64,000 nt of DNA from Lentinula raphanica (taxonomy: Eukaryota > Basidiomycota > Agaricomycetes > Agaricales > Omphalotaceae). Below, in pieces: positions 43,269 to 54,245 of this stretch. Every line of letters starts with the position of its first letter. Position 1 is the first letter of the stretch. A program made the position numbers and the translations under genes. The DNA is taken from positions 248,001 through 312,000 of the forward strand of contig JANVFP010000026.1 of NCBI GenBank assembly GCA_027919835.1, read 5' to 3'. Below the pieces are notes generated by a model. It was not told the DNA's origin and made no database searches. It was given only the letters and a program-made list of their open reading frames with translations.

Positions 43269-44170
43269 TTACAGCATATCCGGAAAACCTTGTCAGTGCA
43301 GGTTTTTTTTGACCGCCCGAAAAATAAAAGGTACCGAGTATAAGCGAGGCAAGTAATTGAGTATAAGCGAGGTGGGATATTGGATATCAGGATCAGCATT
43401 GTTACTGGAGCTCACCTTTCAAAGATTTTCATGTCTGTATGGCCTTCAAGCGTATCAAGCAAGGGTATCGAGCTTCCACCAATGCAAATCATCACATAAC
43501 TGCCCATTGTGGGCCATAATGAGAGAGCAAAAGGCTTGTGAGTGTGATGCACACTTCAAGGGTGACAGTGATCTGGCTCGCTTAGAGTCGCTTAGAGTCG
43601 CTTGTACTCGGTACCTTTTCTTTTTATTTTATTTTTTGCGCCGGCGAAATAACGTGCACTGGAGGACGTTCCATAAGAAACTGGTCGGGCCAATTTTATT
43701 TTCCCATGATGTAAGTGCAGAAATTGGAACCGAACCAAATACCATAAATGAAACCAGGTCCAAATTGGACCCAAATTGGACTGATGAGATCAAATATGTG
43801 AAGGAGTGCTGTATATGCTTCTTCCTCCAAGGGAGGTCATTGTAGAGCATCCAGATGTATATATGTGAAATAACACATCTTCATTGAGTAGAAAATAGTG
43901 GTCAGAGTATGATTTCTTCAAAGGTATGTGCATGATAAAAGTTCGGCATCTCACGGCAAGAAAATTTGGACGCTGATGAAAATTTGGCCTGCAGGGTCCA
44001 GGCTGGTCCAAATCTGGGAGATTTGAAGAGATTTGGACCAAGATTTGCTGCACTGCCTCACCTGCCGCTGAGCGGCATTACATCACTCGGTTACCTAAAA
44101 AGGATTTTGGACGGTCCAATTTCTTATGGATCGTCCTCCACTGACAAGGTTTTCCGGATACGCTGTAAAC
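43269..44170. mobile_element. DNA transposon remnant with interrupted terminal repeat
   Basis: The left end TTACAGCATATCCGGAAAAC...TTGTCAGTG is the inverted counterpart of the right end CACTGACAAGG...CCGGATACGCTGTAA. The terminal repeat continues as GAGGACGTTCCATAAGAAACTGG, but on the left this second part is displaced to 43662 by an insertion of about 360 bp. No transposase reading frame is recognisable, so this is a non-autonomous or decayed element. Confidence 0.65.
43299..43661. mobile_element. nested MITE inside the terminal repeat
   Basis: Bounded by its own inverted repeats: AAAAATAAAAGGTACCGAGTATAAGCGA at the left against TCGCTTGTACTCGGTACC...TTATTTTATTTTTT at the right (each block quoted in part). 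It splits the outer element exactly inside its terminal repeat, with CAGTG and CACTG at the two junctions. Hence it inserted later. Confidence 0.55.
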
Positions 44171-44624
44171 ACAAAAAGAAAACTCGGAGAGAGAGACTCA
44201 TCAAAGTGCGATGACCACTTCTAGTGAACATTAGCTTTCATGATATCTACGCAGTCAGGACTTTGAATCAGCTTCAGCCCGGTTTGATGCATAACGGTGT
44301 CCATAATCCAAACTGAGTCTGGTTGATTTTCGATAGTAAGGGATGCCGATGAGACCTGATAGGAGTGCAAGTTAGCGCTTAGGCCTGCTTAGGCTCTTCG
44401 TACTGTACTTGTAATCAACCTTCATGTACAAAACTCGTTTTCATCTCATTCCAATCCGAGTCAAACGTTCTTCAGAAGAAGAAGAAAGTTACAACAAGAA
44501 TATCATCAAATCCGGAAAGATTCGACGTGTTTTCCTCACAGTTTCCGCGTCCTTTACTCGTTTGCAGTCGGTTTTTCAACTAGTGTTTGACACTTACATC
44601 CAACCTTTTCACATCACTCACATC
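44171..44624. other. intergenic spacer
   Basis: No supported gene, RNA or repeat. It contains the likely promoter of the following gene, with a pyrimidine-rich stretch before 44625. Confidence 0.4.
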
Positions 44625-45790
44625 ATGGCTCGTTCTCTTCGTCCGGACATTCCTTCTCGCCGTGCTTGTAATGTCCTGAGCCAGGTGACTCCCGGAATGG
44701 CAAGACTTGAACCCAGCTCCTGGGGTTGGGCGGAGTGGTCCTCCTCCCCTGGGTACTCTGGATCAGGCTCCGCTGGGGACTTTCCAGGCAAACCGGGCAT
44801 TGAATGGTGACCAGGGAGCTGCTGCGAGACAGCGAGCTCGTCTGCGTCACAGTGCATCCACAGCTCCCACCCGTGTCCCTTCTCCTCACGAATGGGACCC
44901 GGACGCGTTCCCAATGGACCACGACCTGTTTGGCGAGGATTTCCGTGGTTACAGCGGGATGGACACCATTCAGCGTCACCCAGTCGGCGGAGAGTTGCCT
45001 TTCGCTGGTTCCACTCGTCTTGGTCAGAATTTCGGGTTGGAGGGTGGGGGTACTGTCATCCTTCGTGGCCTCGGTCCCGTTCCTCCTAGGTCTCCAGTTT
45101 CCGATGGTGAGTGTCGTTTTCTTTGATTCTTCTCGTCCTTCTTTCCATCCCTTTTTGTGATGTTGCCCACGCTCACACCACCTACTGCGTCTACCCTCTT
45201 CTACCACTACACTACCCAGTCCACACAAATCCACCACTGGCACGACCTTCATTGTGGAACCCGAGAAACTTGATCGTGCTCGCGATGACTCCTCAATCGT
45301 GGTCCCTCGGGTAAAGATGCAGGTAACACGGCACATTGGATAGTCAAACAGGACGATACACAAGGATCCGGATTCCAGTAACATCGAACTCGGAACCTTC
45401 TCGTTTGCAACGGTCAAAAAGCTAGAGGACTTTTTGGACAGTGGCTGTGGGATTGAAGAGGGGTACTTGCTGCTTGAGGATTCGAAGGTCCCACCCAAAC
45501 TGCCGTCATCTGGTCAGATATTGACAGCGCGCAGAAGGATAAGACTCTCAGATTCAAAGGCGAATCCTCAGATATCCGGATTCCGAGGCTCGACAAAGCT
45601 GATGCAATTTCTACGCACCGCGGCGGATGTCCCTTTGGGTATAAACGGTGGACGGTTGAAGTCATTCAATGTAGACAATATGTTCAGAATCCAGGCCAAC
45701 ATCCTAGTCCACGCCGCCTATGCACTATGTATGTATATTTCACTGAAGAATTTCTACAGACTCGACATGTGCGGCCTGAATGAAAATTAG
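44625..45790 (+). CDS. hypothetical protein, paralog of the gene at 46892
   Basis: Exon 1 (44625-44684, MARSLRPDIPSRRACNVLSQ) joins in phase to an exon from 44788 (ANRALNGDQGAAARQRAR). A GTGAGT donor lies at 45105. Later sequence encodes TTFIVEPEKLDRARDD, SNIELGTFSFATVKKLEDF and GRLKSFNVDNM. These align with KTIFLEPDKLRPNEA, NIKLGTLSFATAELQEQ and GKSFNVNTLL of the neighbouring gene. The intron between about 45105 and 45220 and the exact 3' end are unresolved, so part of this could be a pseudogene. Unlike its paralog it lacks a visible signal peptide. Confidence 0.45.
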
Positions 45791-46891
45791 TTTCAGACAA
45801 AAACAAGTCCGATTCATCATTCGTAGTGCAGGACGGCCCACCAAGTCACTGAATGAACACCCTGAACAACCTTGCCCTTCGCTGTGCACCACTTATAACA
45901 CGCATTCTCTGTCTTGGTATACCTGGTAATACAGTATACTCAGCATAGCCTGGTCTCGTATCGATTCCGTCTCACCCCAAACTCAACGCGAACTGGACGA
46001 AGAGGACCAAGGCACACCAATAATTGTCCACTGTGAAATTGACCGGTGTTTTTGAGCACATTTGACTCGTTCACCGTTCCATCCTCTTCCGTCGCCTTCT
46101 TTTTGCTGTACTTGGCAGTGCATAGCACAGTGGCGTTTAGCAGCACCCTTCTGCTAGAGTGGTTGCTTGCATGGGTCATAGCGCCCTTCGACAACAGCAG
46201 CCACGTCCAAACACCCTCGGAACTCAACAGCCCATGCGTGTTATGGACTACATACTTGTTGACACTATCCTCACTGCTCGTTCTAATTCAAAGAGCAAAT
46301 CGAGGAGTCAGGACACTGGACAAAGTTCTGTCACCCGTGTGTACGAGTCTCCAGTATATACACAGGTTTTAGCCTAGGTACGAAGGGTGCCAAGGCCCAA
46401 AACTTCAATACGCCCATGCGCCTCATGCGGTATTTTTCTTTATCTCCGCTGGGATGCTTCTGATGCGCGTTGATTTAAAGCTCTCAGCGTTGAATCCCCT
46501 CTCGATCGTAACGCCCACTGCTTCCCTACTTGTCCTTAAGGCGAGAATTCTTCATATCCATTGAAAGAAATACAAACCTTCTCCCAAAAGAAATCGCTGG
46601 TCGAATTCATCTCTCATCGGTGAGCATCATTAGTGGCCACCAAGTACTAATCCCTCACGCTTCTCTGAAGTTCTCACAGAGCCGTCAAGTCTTAGTCTTT
46701 CCTGCGTCCTCACGTTGAATCGTACTCGCTCAAAAGCTTCTCATTGGTGTGCATCTCTGTCCGCTGCATCGATGAAGTGACACGAACTCACACAATCCCT
46801 CGGCTCTTTCAGACCACTATCACCTAAATCCCAACCCATCCCTACTATCCTGTCTCGATCCTGTCGATTCTCCAATCACCAGTCTGCCGTT
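45791..46891. other. intergenic region
   Basis: About 1.1 kb between the two paralogs. Open frames such as 46046-46372 are hydrophobic by chance and have no splice or family support. Pyrimidine-rich sequence precedes the next ATG. Confidence 0.4.
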
Positions 46892-47542
46892 ATGGTTGCA
46901 TTCGACTCGATTCTTCTCATCCTACTTTCCACCGCTTCTATGGTGCTGGCCGCGCCTGCACCGCCTACACCGCCTAGTACGCAATCTACACAGCCAACAC
47001 AGCCGATAAAATTCGATCTTTCGCTGAGGCGTGTGGTCGCAAACTCAAAAAAAACAATATTTTTGGAACCCGACAAGCTTCGTCCTAATGAAGCGTGTTC
47101 CTTCCAATTCATGCCAGCCACTGCTTCCGATACAAATAAGCATCCTATCACCTTCGAGCCTGAAAAAGAGGCGTTTGGTACGCGATGGACACTCAAACGG
47201 AACACTCTAAAGAGATTGCATCCTGATAACATCAAGCTCGGAACCCTCTCGTTTGCAACAGCAGAATTGCAGGAGCAGATTTTGGGCAGTACTGGGACTC
47301 AACAAGGGCAACTCGCTGATAGAGGAATCGAAGGTCCTAACCTACTTGAGGCATTGTCCAACTGGATGGAGACAGCTGACGGTTTCCGCTTCACACCGGA
47401 ACCATCAGGTATCCAAGACTATACCATGTTGCAGGAATTACGCATAGCGAAGGAAAATCCTCAGAGATATGAAAATTGGGATGTGGAAGGGAAGTCCTTT
47501 AATGTAAACACACTGTTGTTGTCAACCATGGTAATCGATTAG
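46892..47542 (+). CDS. secreted hypothetical protein, 216 aa
   Basis: A single open frame. It begins MVAFDSILLILLSTASMVLA followed by APAPPTPP, a clear signal peptide and Pro/Thr-rich linker. The remaining 175 residues are soluble with no disulfide-rich pattern and no named domain. Similarity to the upstream paralog in three blocks supports a genuine protein family. The gene converges on TRM2 with only 13 bp between stop codons. Confidence 0.7.
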   Translation: MVAFDSILLILLSTASMVLAAPAPPTPPSTQSTQPTQPIKFDLSLRRVVANSKKTIFLEPDKLRPNEACSFQFMPATASDTNKHPITFEPEKEAFGTRWTLKRNTLKRLHPDNIKLGTLSFATAELQEQILGSTGTQQGQLADRGIEGPNLLEALSNWMETADGFRFTPEPSGIQDYTMLQELRIAKENPQRYENWDVEGKSFNVNTLLLSTMVID

Positions 47543-47555
47543 TTTTGGTCCATGT

Positions 47556-49568
47556 TTATACACGTCTCAGAATAGCTACCGATTCGACATGCGCAGTTTG
47601 CGGAAACAGGTCGAATCCTCTCAAGCTCTCGAGAACATATCTTCCTCCCTCCGACTCATCCTGAGTAGCATTGAGAATCTTCCCCACATCTCGGGCCTGT
47701 GTATGTACATTGCAGCTCACATACGCCACCACCTTTGGCCTAAACTCGAGAAGCTGCTTGATGAACGGATCATCGCAGCCCTTTCTCGGTGGATCGATAA
47801 CCATGACTGTCTTGTCAGGAGGAAAATCGGATACGCTCTTGAATATCTCCGCAGCGTCGCCTTTGCGGAATGACATCTTCTCTGCCGCGATGTTGTTCAG
47901 CTTTGCGTTGTGTTTCGCGTACATGATAGAGTCGGCGGATATTTCGATACCTGCCACGGTAGAGTAATCAGGAGAGAGGGTGATCGCGAATAGACCTGAA
48001 CCGCAGTAAGTGTCGATGAGATGAGTGGGGCGAGTAGGATCGTTGGGGTCAGGATAGAGTGAGGATATGGCATCGCGGACGTAGGAAGTCAAGGCGGGAA
48101 GGATAGCGTTGTTGTTTTGGAAGAAGGAGCTAGCGATGTACTCGAACAGGAAGCCTCCTACACGCTCTCGAATAGAGGCGTGATTGTTGGTGATGCATAT
48201 TTGCTTGTCCTTGCTGGTATCATTGGGATCAGGATCAACAGATGTGTCAAGGGATTCCCGAAGTAGGAGAGTCGCGCCTCTTTTGTAAGTATGTATAGTT
48301 CTACAGGATGGTTAGCAAGAGGTCGTACGCGACAATGAGGAATCGGCTGACTTGACTACGTTCTGATATATTTCAGGCAGCGCTTGGTTGAGTACAGGCG
48401 TTGCGATTGGACACTCCTACATAGTCCTGGTTGAGCGATATGGGACGACAAACACAGAAACCATCCTCTCACCTCGATGTCCATAACCTTATTTTGGCTT
48501 TGAATATTGAATCCGATTTGCAACCAATCTGGTTTATCACCCGCTTCTACTTGAGCCTGAAGTGCAGCTTTATCTGTTTTGGGTGGGGGGGCTTGAAAGT
48601 GAGGTGTAATCTTCGTCCGATAGCCATACTGTAATGGGGATCCGATAGTAGGCTGGATTTCCGGAATGCTGGAATCAGGTAACTCTAGAAACATGTTGAA
48701 ATTGAGTATTACAGCTTAGATGTATGGAACGCACCCGAGTAATTTTTGTAAGCTTTCACCACTACTTCTCGTTTGAAAGCGAGTTGCGATTCGTAAGAGA
48801 GCATCTGATTATTGTGTTCATCTAGACATATATCAAGGAGGATAAACGGTCTTACTTGGTATTGGCAACCTCCACATTTTGAGAAATACCTGCACTTCAC
48901 CCTCTCGTCGTTCCGTAATTCTAGGTTAGGTTGGATAACTTCGATGAAGTCTGCTAAGGAGTGCATCCTGTCGTTCTTGAATACTCTGCATTTCACGCGT
49001 TCTCCCGGAAGGCAGAAGGGCACAACAACCACCCAGGGAATGGAATTCTCCTCAGTCGACTGTGCCAAGCCTTCGCCTGCAAATCTGGCAAGATTTTCGT
49101 CTGTCTTGAGCAATATAACGAGGAACAACACGTACCATTGGAAGTAGAAGCTTTGACCACCAACTCCACTTCCGACTTGAATTCGAAAGGCGAATCAAAC
49201 TCGTTACCATCTTCGACGGCCTTGTCTACGACGTCTTGTCCCAGAAGACTGACAATGTCCTTCCAACGAACATCCTCTGTAGTACAAGCTTCGGGTACGT
49301 GTCCTCGCTGCTTTTTCAACCGTTTCGCATTTGCTCTTGCAATGTTTTTGGCCCTTTTAGCTTGTTTCTCTTCTTTCGAAAGCGGGGAAGGTGCGCGAGG
49401 TCGTTTTCCAGGACCTTTCTCCCATGATGTGTCTCCAGGGGCAACAGGTTCAGATGAAGACATAGGCAGCCACAGGAAAGGTCCCCGAATTGGATAACGG
49501 CGTTTGTGGTACGTTCTTGAGCAAGATAAACGCAGAATAGAGGATCGTATCTGGGCAAGCAATAGCAT
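47556..49568 (-). CDS. TRM2: tRNA (uracil-5-)-methyltransferase Trm2
   Basis: About seven exons. The product has a basic N-terminal region (KRPRAPSP, AKRLKKQRG), a TRAM-like part, the CRYFSKCGGCQYQ cluster, then the SAM-dependent RumA/TrmA fold: DTYCGSGLFAI (SAM binding), GIEISADSIMYAKHNA, MVIDPPRKGCDD (motif IV) and VAYVSCNVHTQARD with the catalytic cysteine. Trm2 makes 5-methyluridine at tRNA position 54 in the T loop. Cysteines arranged C-x5-C-x2-C plus a later IEECP match the four Fe-S ligands of bacterial RumA. Two in-frame ATGs (49568 and 49463) leave the start open: the longer form has an Arg-rich, acid-free leader like a mitochondrial presequence. Confidence 0.93.
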
Positions 49569-50011
49569 AACGATTAGCGCTGGATGGAAAAGTTTTGGTC
49601 GCTAGCGCTCATACAAGTCATCCAATCAGAAGCTCTCCATTGACCCGTACTCAACTTTACGTCGCCTGAGTCTACATACACTAAGTATATATATCTGCTG
49701 CTCAAGCCAGCGTACACTTTCATTCGTAGAGCTCTATCTTCTACTGACTTGCATTTGTCCACCGCGAAGCCAGCTCAATCAAGGCTGAGACACCTGCCAA
49801 CAAGTTTGCCGCAAGTCCAGCTGGGGAGGACTTCGGGAAGATCAGGTTCACTGCATCGATGTTACAGCCCAAGCAATGATTGGTCTATGTCTGTAACCAG
49901 TGCCAGCATATTCAACAAGTGACTGTGAGCTCGCAGGACATAACAGCATACCTGTTTGTTCGAAGAGGTGAAGCATTCCATTGGAATGACTCCGAGTACT
50001 CCAACGAACCT
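49569..50011. other. intergenic spacer
   Basis: Promoter region of TRM2 and 3' flank of the membrane protein gene. No supported gene. Confidence 0.45.
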
Positions 50012-50857
50012 CTAAGGCACATGCAATATATCCAAATCGACGTCTGGCTGTGGGCGCAGTGTTCTTCGCCACTGTCTTCGAAAGGCCTGGATACCTACGA
50101 CACAGAGAAACGATGCGATGCCGATACCAGTCGAAGTTGAGAGAATAAATGTGATGATTGCCATCAGCTTGTTTATGTCCATGACCGTATGGATTGGTGT
50201 GCTTTCGATTAGAAGGAATGGCCCGTAGGGAAATAATATCAAAAGCCCGTACACAGGCAGAAGTAGTGAGCCCATGGCGATTAACTTCAAGTCCTGTCCA
50301 GTCAGCACCCCGGCTCCAGATTCAGAGGATGTAGAGTGTGCGGTTCGGGTAGGAGAGCGTAGCAAGGAGCTTTGTGAGCCATGATATACAACGTAGACGC
50401 CTGGGACAACGGCGAACACTACCAGTGCCAACGGAAGTGTCCTTATGAATACGTCCGCCCCTCCTTCAAAAGGTTTCGTATGCCACGCGCGGGAAGCCAT
50501 GGCAGTCAAGAACGCGCCGCCTACGCAAAGCGGGATGTATAACACCCCAAAGAAGAGATCTCTGACATCGATTCGATATCCTCCATCGTCCTTGGAATCT
50601 GTCCGATGGGTGAAGTAGCCGTAAACTCCAGATAGAACCAGAGCCAGCTGGATGACTGCGATAATTTGAAGGAGGAGTGTCACCAGCACTGTCTCGATGA
50701 AGCCAGCAACGAGGAGTTCTGGAGGGATGAAGAATCGATCTTTGACCCAGAGCAAGTAGATGAGACCGAGCTGGATAGCGAGCAAGAATGAGATGGCGGC
50801 CGTGTCAGCGACGAGCTGAATCCGGCAGCTGCGTCTCAACATATGGTTCATGTTCAC
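50012..50857 (-). CDS. multi-pass membrane protein, 281 aa
   Basis: One exon. Six to seven hydrophobic segments can be seen, including AAISFLLAIQLGLIYLLWV, LVTLLLQIIAVIQLALVLSG, LPLALVVFAVVPGVYVVY and LLLPVYGLLILFPYGPFLLI. Loops are short except a Ser/Thr-rich one (SPTRTAHSTSSESG). The C terminus is basic, then acidic. No transporter or receptor signature that I recognise. Three near-consecutive in-frame ATGs at the start leave the exact N terminus uncertain by a few residues. Confidence 0.65.
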   Translation of the reverse strand: MNMNHMLRRSCRIQLVADTAAISFLLAIQLGLIYLLWVKDRFFIPPELLVAGFIETVLVTLLLQIIAVIQLALVLSGVYGYFTHRTDSKDDGGYRIDVRDLFFGVLYIPLCVGGAFLTAMASRAWHTKPFEGGADVFIRTLPLALVVFAVVPGVYVVYHGSQSSLLRSPTRTAHSTSSESGAGVLTGQDLKLIAMGSLLLPVYGLLILFPYGPFLLIESTPIHTVMDINKLMAIITFILSTSTGIGIASFLCVVGIQAFRRQWRRTLRPQPDVDLDILHVP

Positions 50858-51361
50858 CGTGAGGCTATATGATGATGGCGGTGAAAAACATAACTGGGAT
50901 TTCTCCGCGCTTCTTATGTATGTACATAATTTGGGCTTGGCAAGTTCTCACTGCATTTAGGATTTGTAAGTACATACAATCCTCGTAAGGTTTCTAACGT
51001 TCTCGACGCCAATATACGGCACCTATACGCAGGCTGATAACATTGTGACTGTCTGCCGCCATCGTGCTGCTTCGTGCATATTCAAAGAACTTTTACTGCG
51101 GCGGATTTTGCAGTCAAAAAGTATAGCAAGGTGAATGGCTGTCCAATCACAATTTGACGTCTTCCACTTGCTCATGAAATCAAATGTTGTTTGGCGGTAA
51201 GAGAGTGAACGGTTGACTTGGATGCAAGAATTCCAACAGGGTTTCCTTGATTGCCAAGAAGCACGACAGGATACAATCTACAAATGACTGTTCACGCGCA
51301 CGGACGAATGAGACGTTCTGATCTCCAGGGGGCTACAATAGTACAACTTACGATGAGAACT
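50858..51361. other. intergenic spacer
   Basis: Promoter of the membrane protein gene and 3' flank of the RPC7 gene. No supported gene or repeat. Confidence 0.45.
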
Positions 51362-52281
51362 TCAATCATAATCCCCACCTATCGGAACTATCAAATCATG
51401 AACTCGGTAGACATATGGAAGACACTTACCGCCTCCTCCGTCGCCTCCGCCACCACCATCTCCGAGATCGTCAAAGTTTTCTCCTTCGCCGTTATCGAAA
51501 TAATTGTCAGCATAATCATTATCGTATTCTTCCTCGGTATCATAGTCCGGTTCGCCTTGAGAGCCGCCTGCATCTGATCCCTCTTGTGCTGACTCGTTCT
51601 ACAAGAAGATGTGAGTTTAAACACATCTCTGAAGATACCCAAGACACACTGCTTCATCGTCATCCAGCATTTCGTCAAGATTGAGTTTCTTCTTTGAGTC
51701 AGCTTGTTTCCGTGCTATGAATCGATGAGCATCAAGTTAAAATACGAGCATACAACACGATCAAACCTTTGGCTTTTTTCTTTGGATTGAAATATGCGTC
51801 AAAAATCTCGGATGGAAAGAAAGGTGCATGGAGATCGCTGCGTTTCAGTGTCGGCTGCGATGCAGGAGAAGGTCGGTATTTGTCTGAGTAGCGAGGCAAT
51901 TCTTGAGGCATGAACGTTGAGCATACATGCGCCAGATTAGATTGTACGAAATTGAGGTACCGGTGGACTTGGTCGACTCTGTAACGAAATATTCAGACTT
52001 TCGCAGTCTGGATGCAAAGCCCATCTGCAGCTGGGTTATGCGCTTTTCTTTCTCTGTCGGTTCGGTAAGGACTGGGGGTCTCATTGGCTGTCATTTTCGA
52101 TCTGATACTGAGTTATACAGAGCAGATAGAATTGAGAACATACGGGATAGAGCGCAGTTGCTTCTCTGGACATAGCCTGGATATCTGCAAAGGAGAGACC
52201 CATTGGCGGCAGCGCGCTCGCTCCAAATCCACGTCCTCTGCCTCTGCCACCACCGCCACCTCTTCCTCCACGTCCAGACAT
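51362..52281 (-). CDS. RPC31: RNA polymerase III subunit RPC7/Rpc31
   Basis: Begins at 52281 with MSGRGGRGGGGGRGRGRGFG and PPMGLSFADIQAMSREATAL, the signature N terminus of the Rpc31/RPC7 family. Following exons encode PVLTEPTEKEKRITQL and SEIFDAYFNPKKKAKG, and a long acidic C-terminal tail rich in Asp, Glu and Gly (DYDTEEEYDNDYADNYFDNG). A last small exon is predicted to end at 51362. Rpc31 is part of the Pol III-specific Rpc82/34/31 initiation subcomplex. It shares a 208-bp region with the divergent ALY gene. Confidence 0.88.
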
Positions 52282-52489
52282 CGTTCAAGGTCGAATTCAA
52301 GTTTCGCACGCTTTGGTACAAATAAACCAAAGCATTGATTACCTAATCCACAGCACATTTTTTGTTTGTCCCAGAGTCAACAGCTCTTTTGCTTTTTGAC
52401 CGCCACCCACCAACTCCTCTTAGGTCGTTTCTGCCACCTTCAGGACCACTTTTTTCTCCAAACGATCATCTCATCTCCTTCACGCCACA
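52282..52489. promoter_or_regulatory. shared divergent promoter RPC31/YRA1
   Basis: 208 bp between two divergent ATGs. Pyrimidine-rich tracts lie near each start. No specific factor site can be assigned. Confidence 0.5.
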
Positions 52490-54003
52490 ATGGATAACAT
52501 GAACAAGGCTCTCGACGATGTAGGTTGACTTTGAACTCGGTGCCCAACGCCACAAACATTCAACAACTGCATATAACACCCCTTCAGATCATTAAATCTC
52601 AGCCCAGAAACCACCGTCGCCACGGTGGACGCAATGCTCGTGCTCAGGTGCTTGGAACCACCGCTGCCACTGTTACCCCTGCCGCTCGTCAGCGTATCAA
52701 GGCTGGTAAGGTAGCGCCTGCACAACCTGCTGCCCAGCAGCCAACACCTGCAGACAAAATCATTGTCTCGAATTTGCCTCAAGATGTGAATGAGCAACAA
52801 GTCAGAGTACGTCTAGACTAGTTTAACCAGCGCAAGCACTTTTTCTTACTCGTTATCTTTTCTCTTTCGTAGGAGCTGTTCATCACCACCGTCGGACCCC
52901 TTCGTGATGTCACGCTTCACTACGACAGTGCTGGTCGCTCCAAAGGTGTTGCTGCTGTGCACTTCCAACGCAAAGGCGATGGCACCAAAGCTTTCCAACA
53001 GTACAACAACCGACTCATCGATGGCAGTTAGTATCGCCTCTCTCATCCATTCATCTCGTCTTCTTTTGGTGGTGTCACATTCGAGCGATCGAATGTATCC
53101 CTTATCTACCTTATCTTGCATTTTGTCATGCGTCCCAGAAGGTTCACGGCTCCCTGTCTTTGTCTGGCTATTGAACAAGCCGAATCTTAGACAGACTGAC
53201 AGCTTCAGGATGTCGAGAGGACCGACTATCTTGTGCGGGTCTGCTGTCAGTGTCCGACTGACACTGGTAGTATTGTGTGGTTGTGGCAATACACAACTTT
53301 CCTTCCTTGTGACTTGGACTGTCATAAACGGGGTATTCTCGAAACACAATGGCCAGAGACAATCAAGGTCATTGTGGATCTCCGTATAGGAACCCAAGGT
53401 GGCATTCAGACGAAGACAAAGACAAAGCTAGTGAAAATTCAAAGACGTGGCAGATGAAGATCTGTGTAGGCTGGCCTCAGCCATATTCGTTCGAATTTAC
53501 TTGCTTCCTGCTGCTGCCCTCTGTTCAGCCGACTAACCAAAAGTTCGCTTCTTTCCTTCTCTTACACGCACACTCGACACATCTGTACTTCGCCATCCTC
53601 GCTCCCTCTCGTAGAACGACCGATGAAGATTGAGATCGTTGTCGACCCCACGCGAGCTGCTGCTCCAGGGCCTTCTCTTGCTGCTCGAGTTGCTCCTGTA
53701 GCAGAAGTCACCCCTCAGCCCAATGTGACCCGTAACGCTACGAGGTCAGTCATTCAACATGTCCCGAAATCAGGTCGGCGTTGCTCATGTGGTTTGTGTT
53801 GGGATTCCGAAGAGGTGGAGTCCGAAGACGAGGACGTGGAGGCAGATTCCGCAAAAACGACCGTCCCGCCAAATCTGCTGCGGATCTCGACGCCGAAATG
53901 GAGGTTGGTCTTTTTGTCGAACCCCTTATACTGTTGGTATTCACAGAATTTGTAGGACTATACGGCCAGCACCGCTCCTGCTGTCACCGCGACAGCAGCC
54001 TAG
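52490..54003 (+). CDS. YRA1: mRNA export adaptor Yra1/ALY (THO4)
   Basis: Exons 52490-52519, 52588-52806, 52873-53026 and one from 53615 are clear, with at least one further short exon and a last one ending at 54001-54003 (DYTASTAPAVTATAA). Protein order: MDNMNKALDDIIKSQPRNHR (N-box), an Arg/Gly-rich piece, an RRM (DKIIVSNLPQDVNEQQVREL, SKGVAAVHFQRKGDGTKAF, RPMKIEIVVDP), a second RGG-like region (GFRRGGVRRRGRGGRFRK) and the conserved tail PAKSAADLDAEMEDY. ALY links spliced mRNA to the export receptor through TREX. One intron of 588 nt is about ten times longer than the others. Confidence 0.9.
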
Positions 54004-54245
54004 GTATATAACCTACGTGATTATACAGCTAAAACATAGTCTTCTTTCAGCAGTTTTGGCCTTCATTATGATTGACAACGCGTACAATATCCCACTTTAC
54101 TGTACTAAAAGTTTATGTTTCTCAATGGCGAATGGTCTTGTTTTGATCACAATTGAGCGATTCTTTTGAGAACAATGAATGGCCTAAGTTGGTTCTATTG
54201 TTTGAACCTTGCGCAAACCTTCCTTAAACTCGAACCATCATCGCC

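Noticed and set aside
44623..45498. 291-codon minus-strand open frame
   Set aside because: Antisense to a plus-strand gene that has splice structure and a recognisable paralog. The minus product has no family features.
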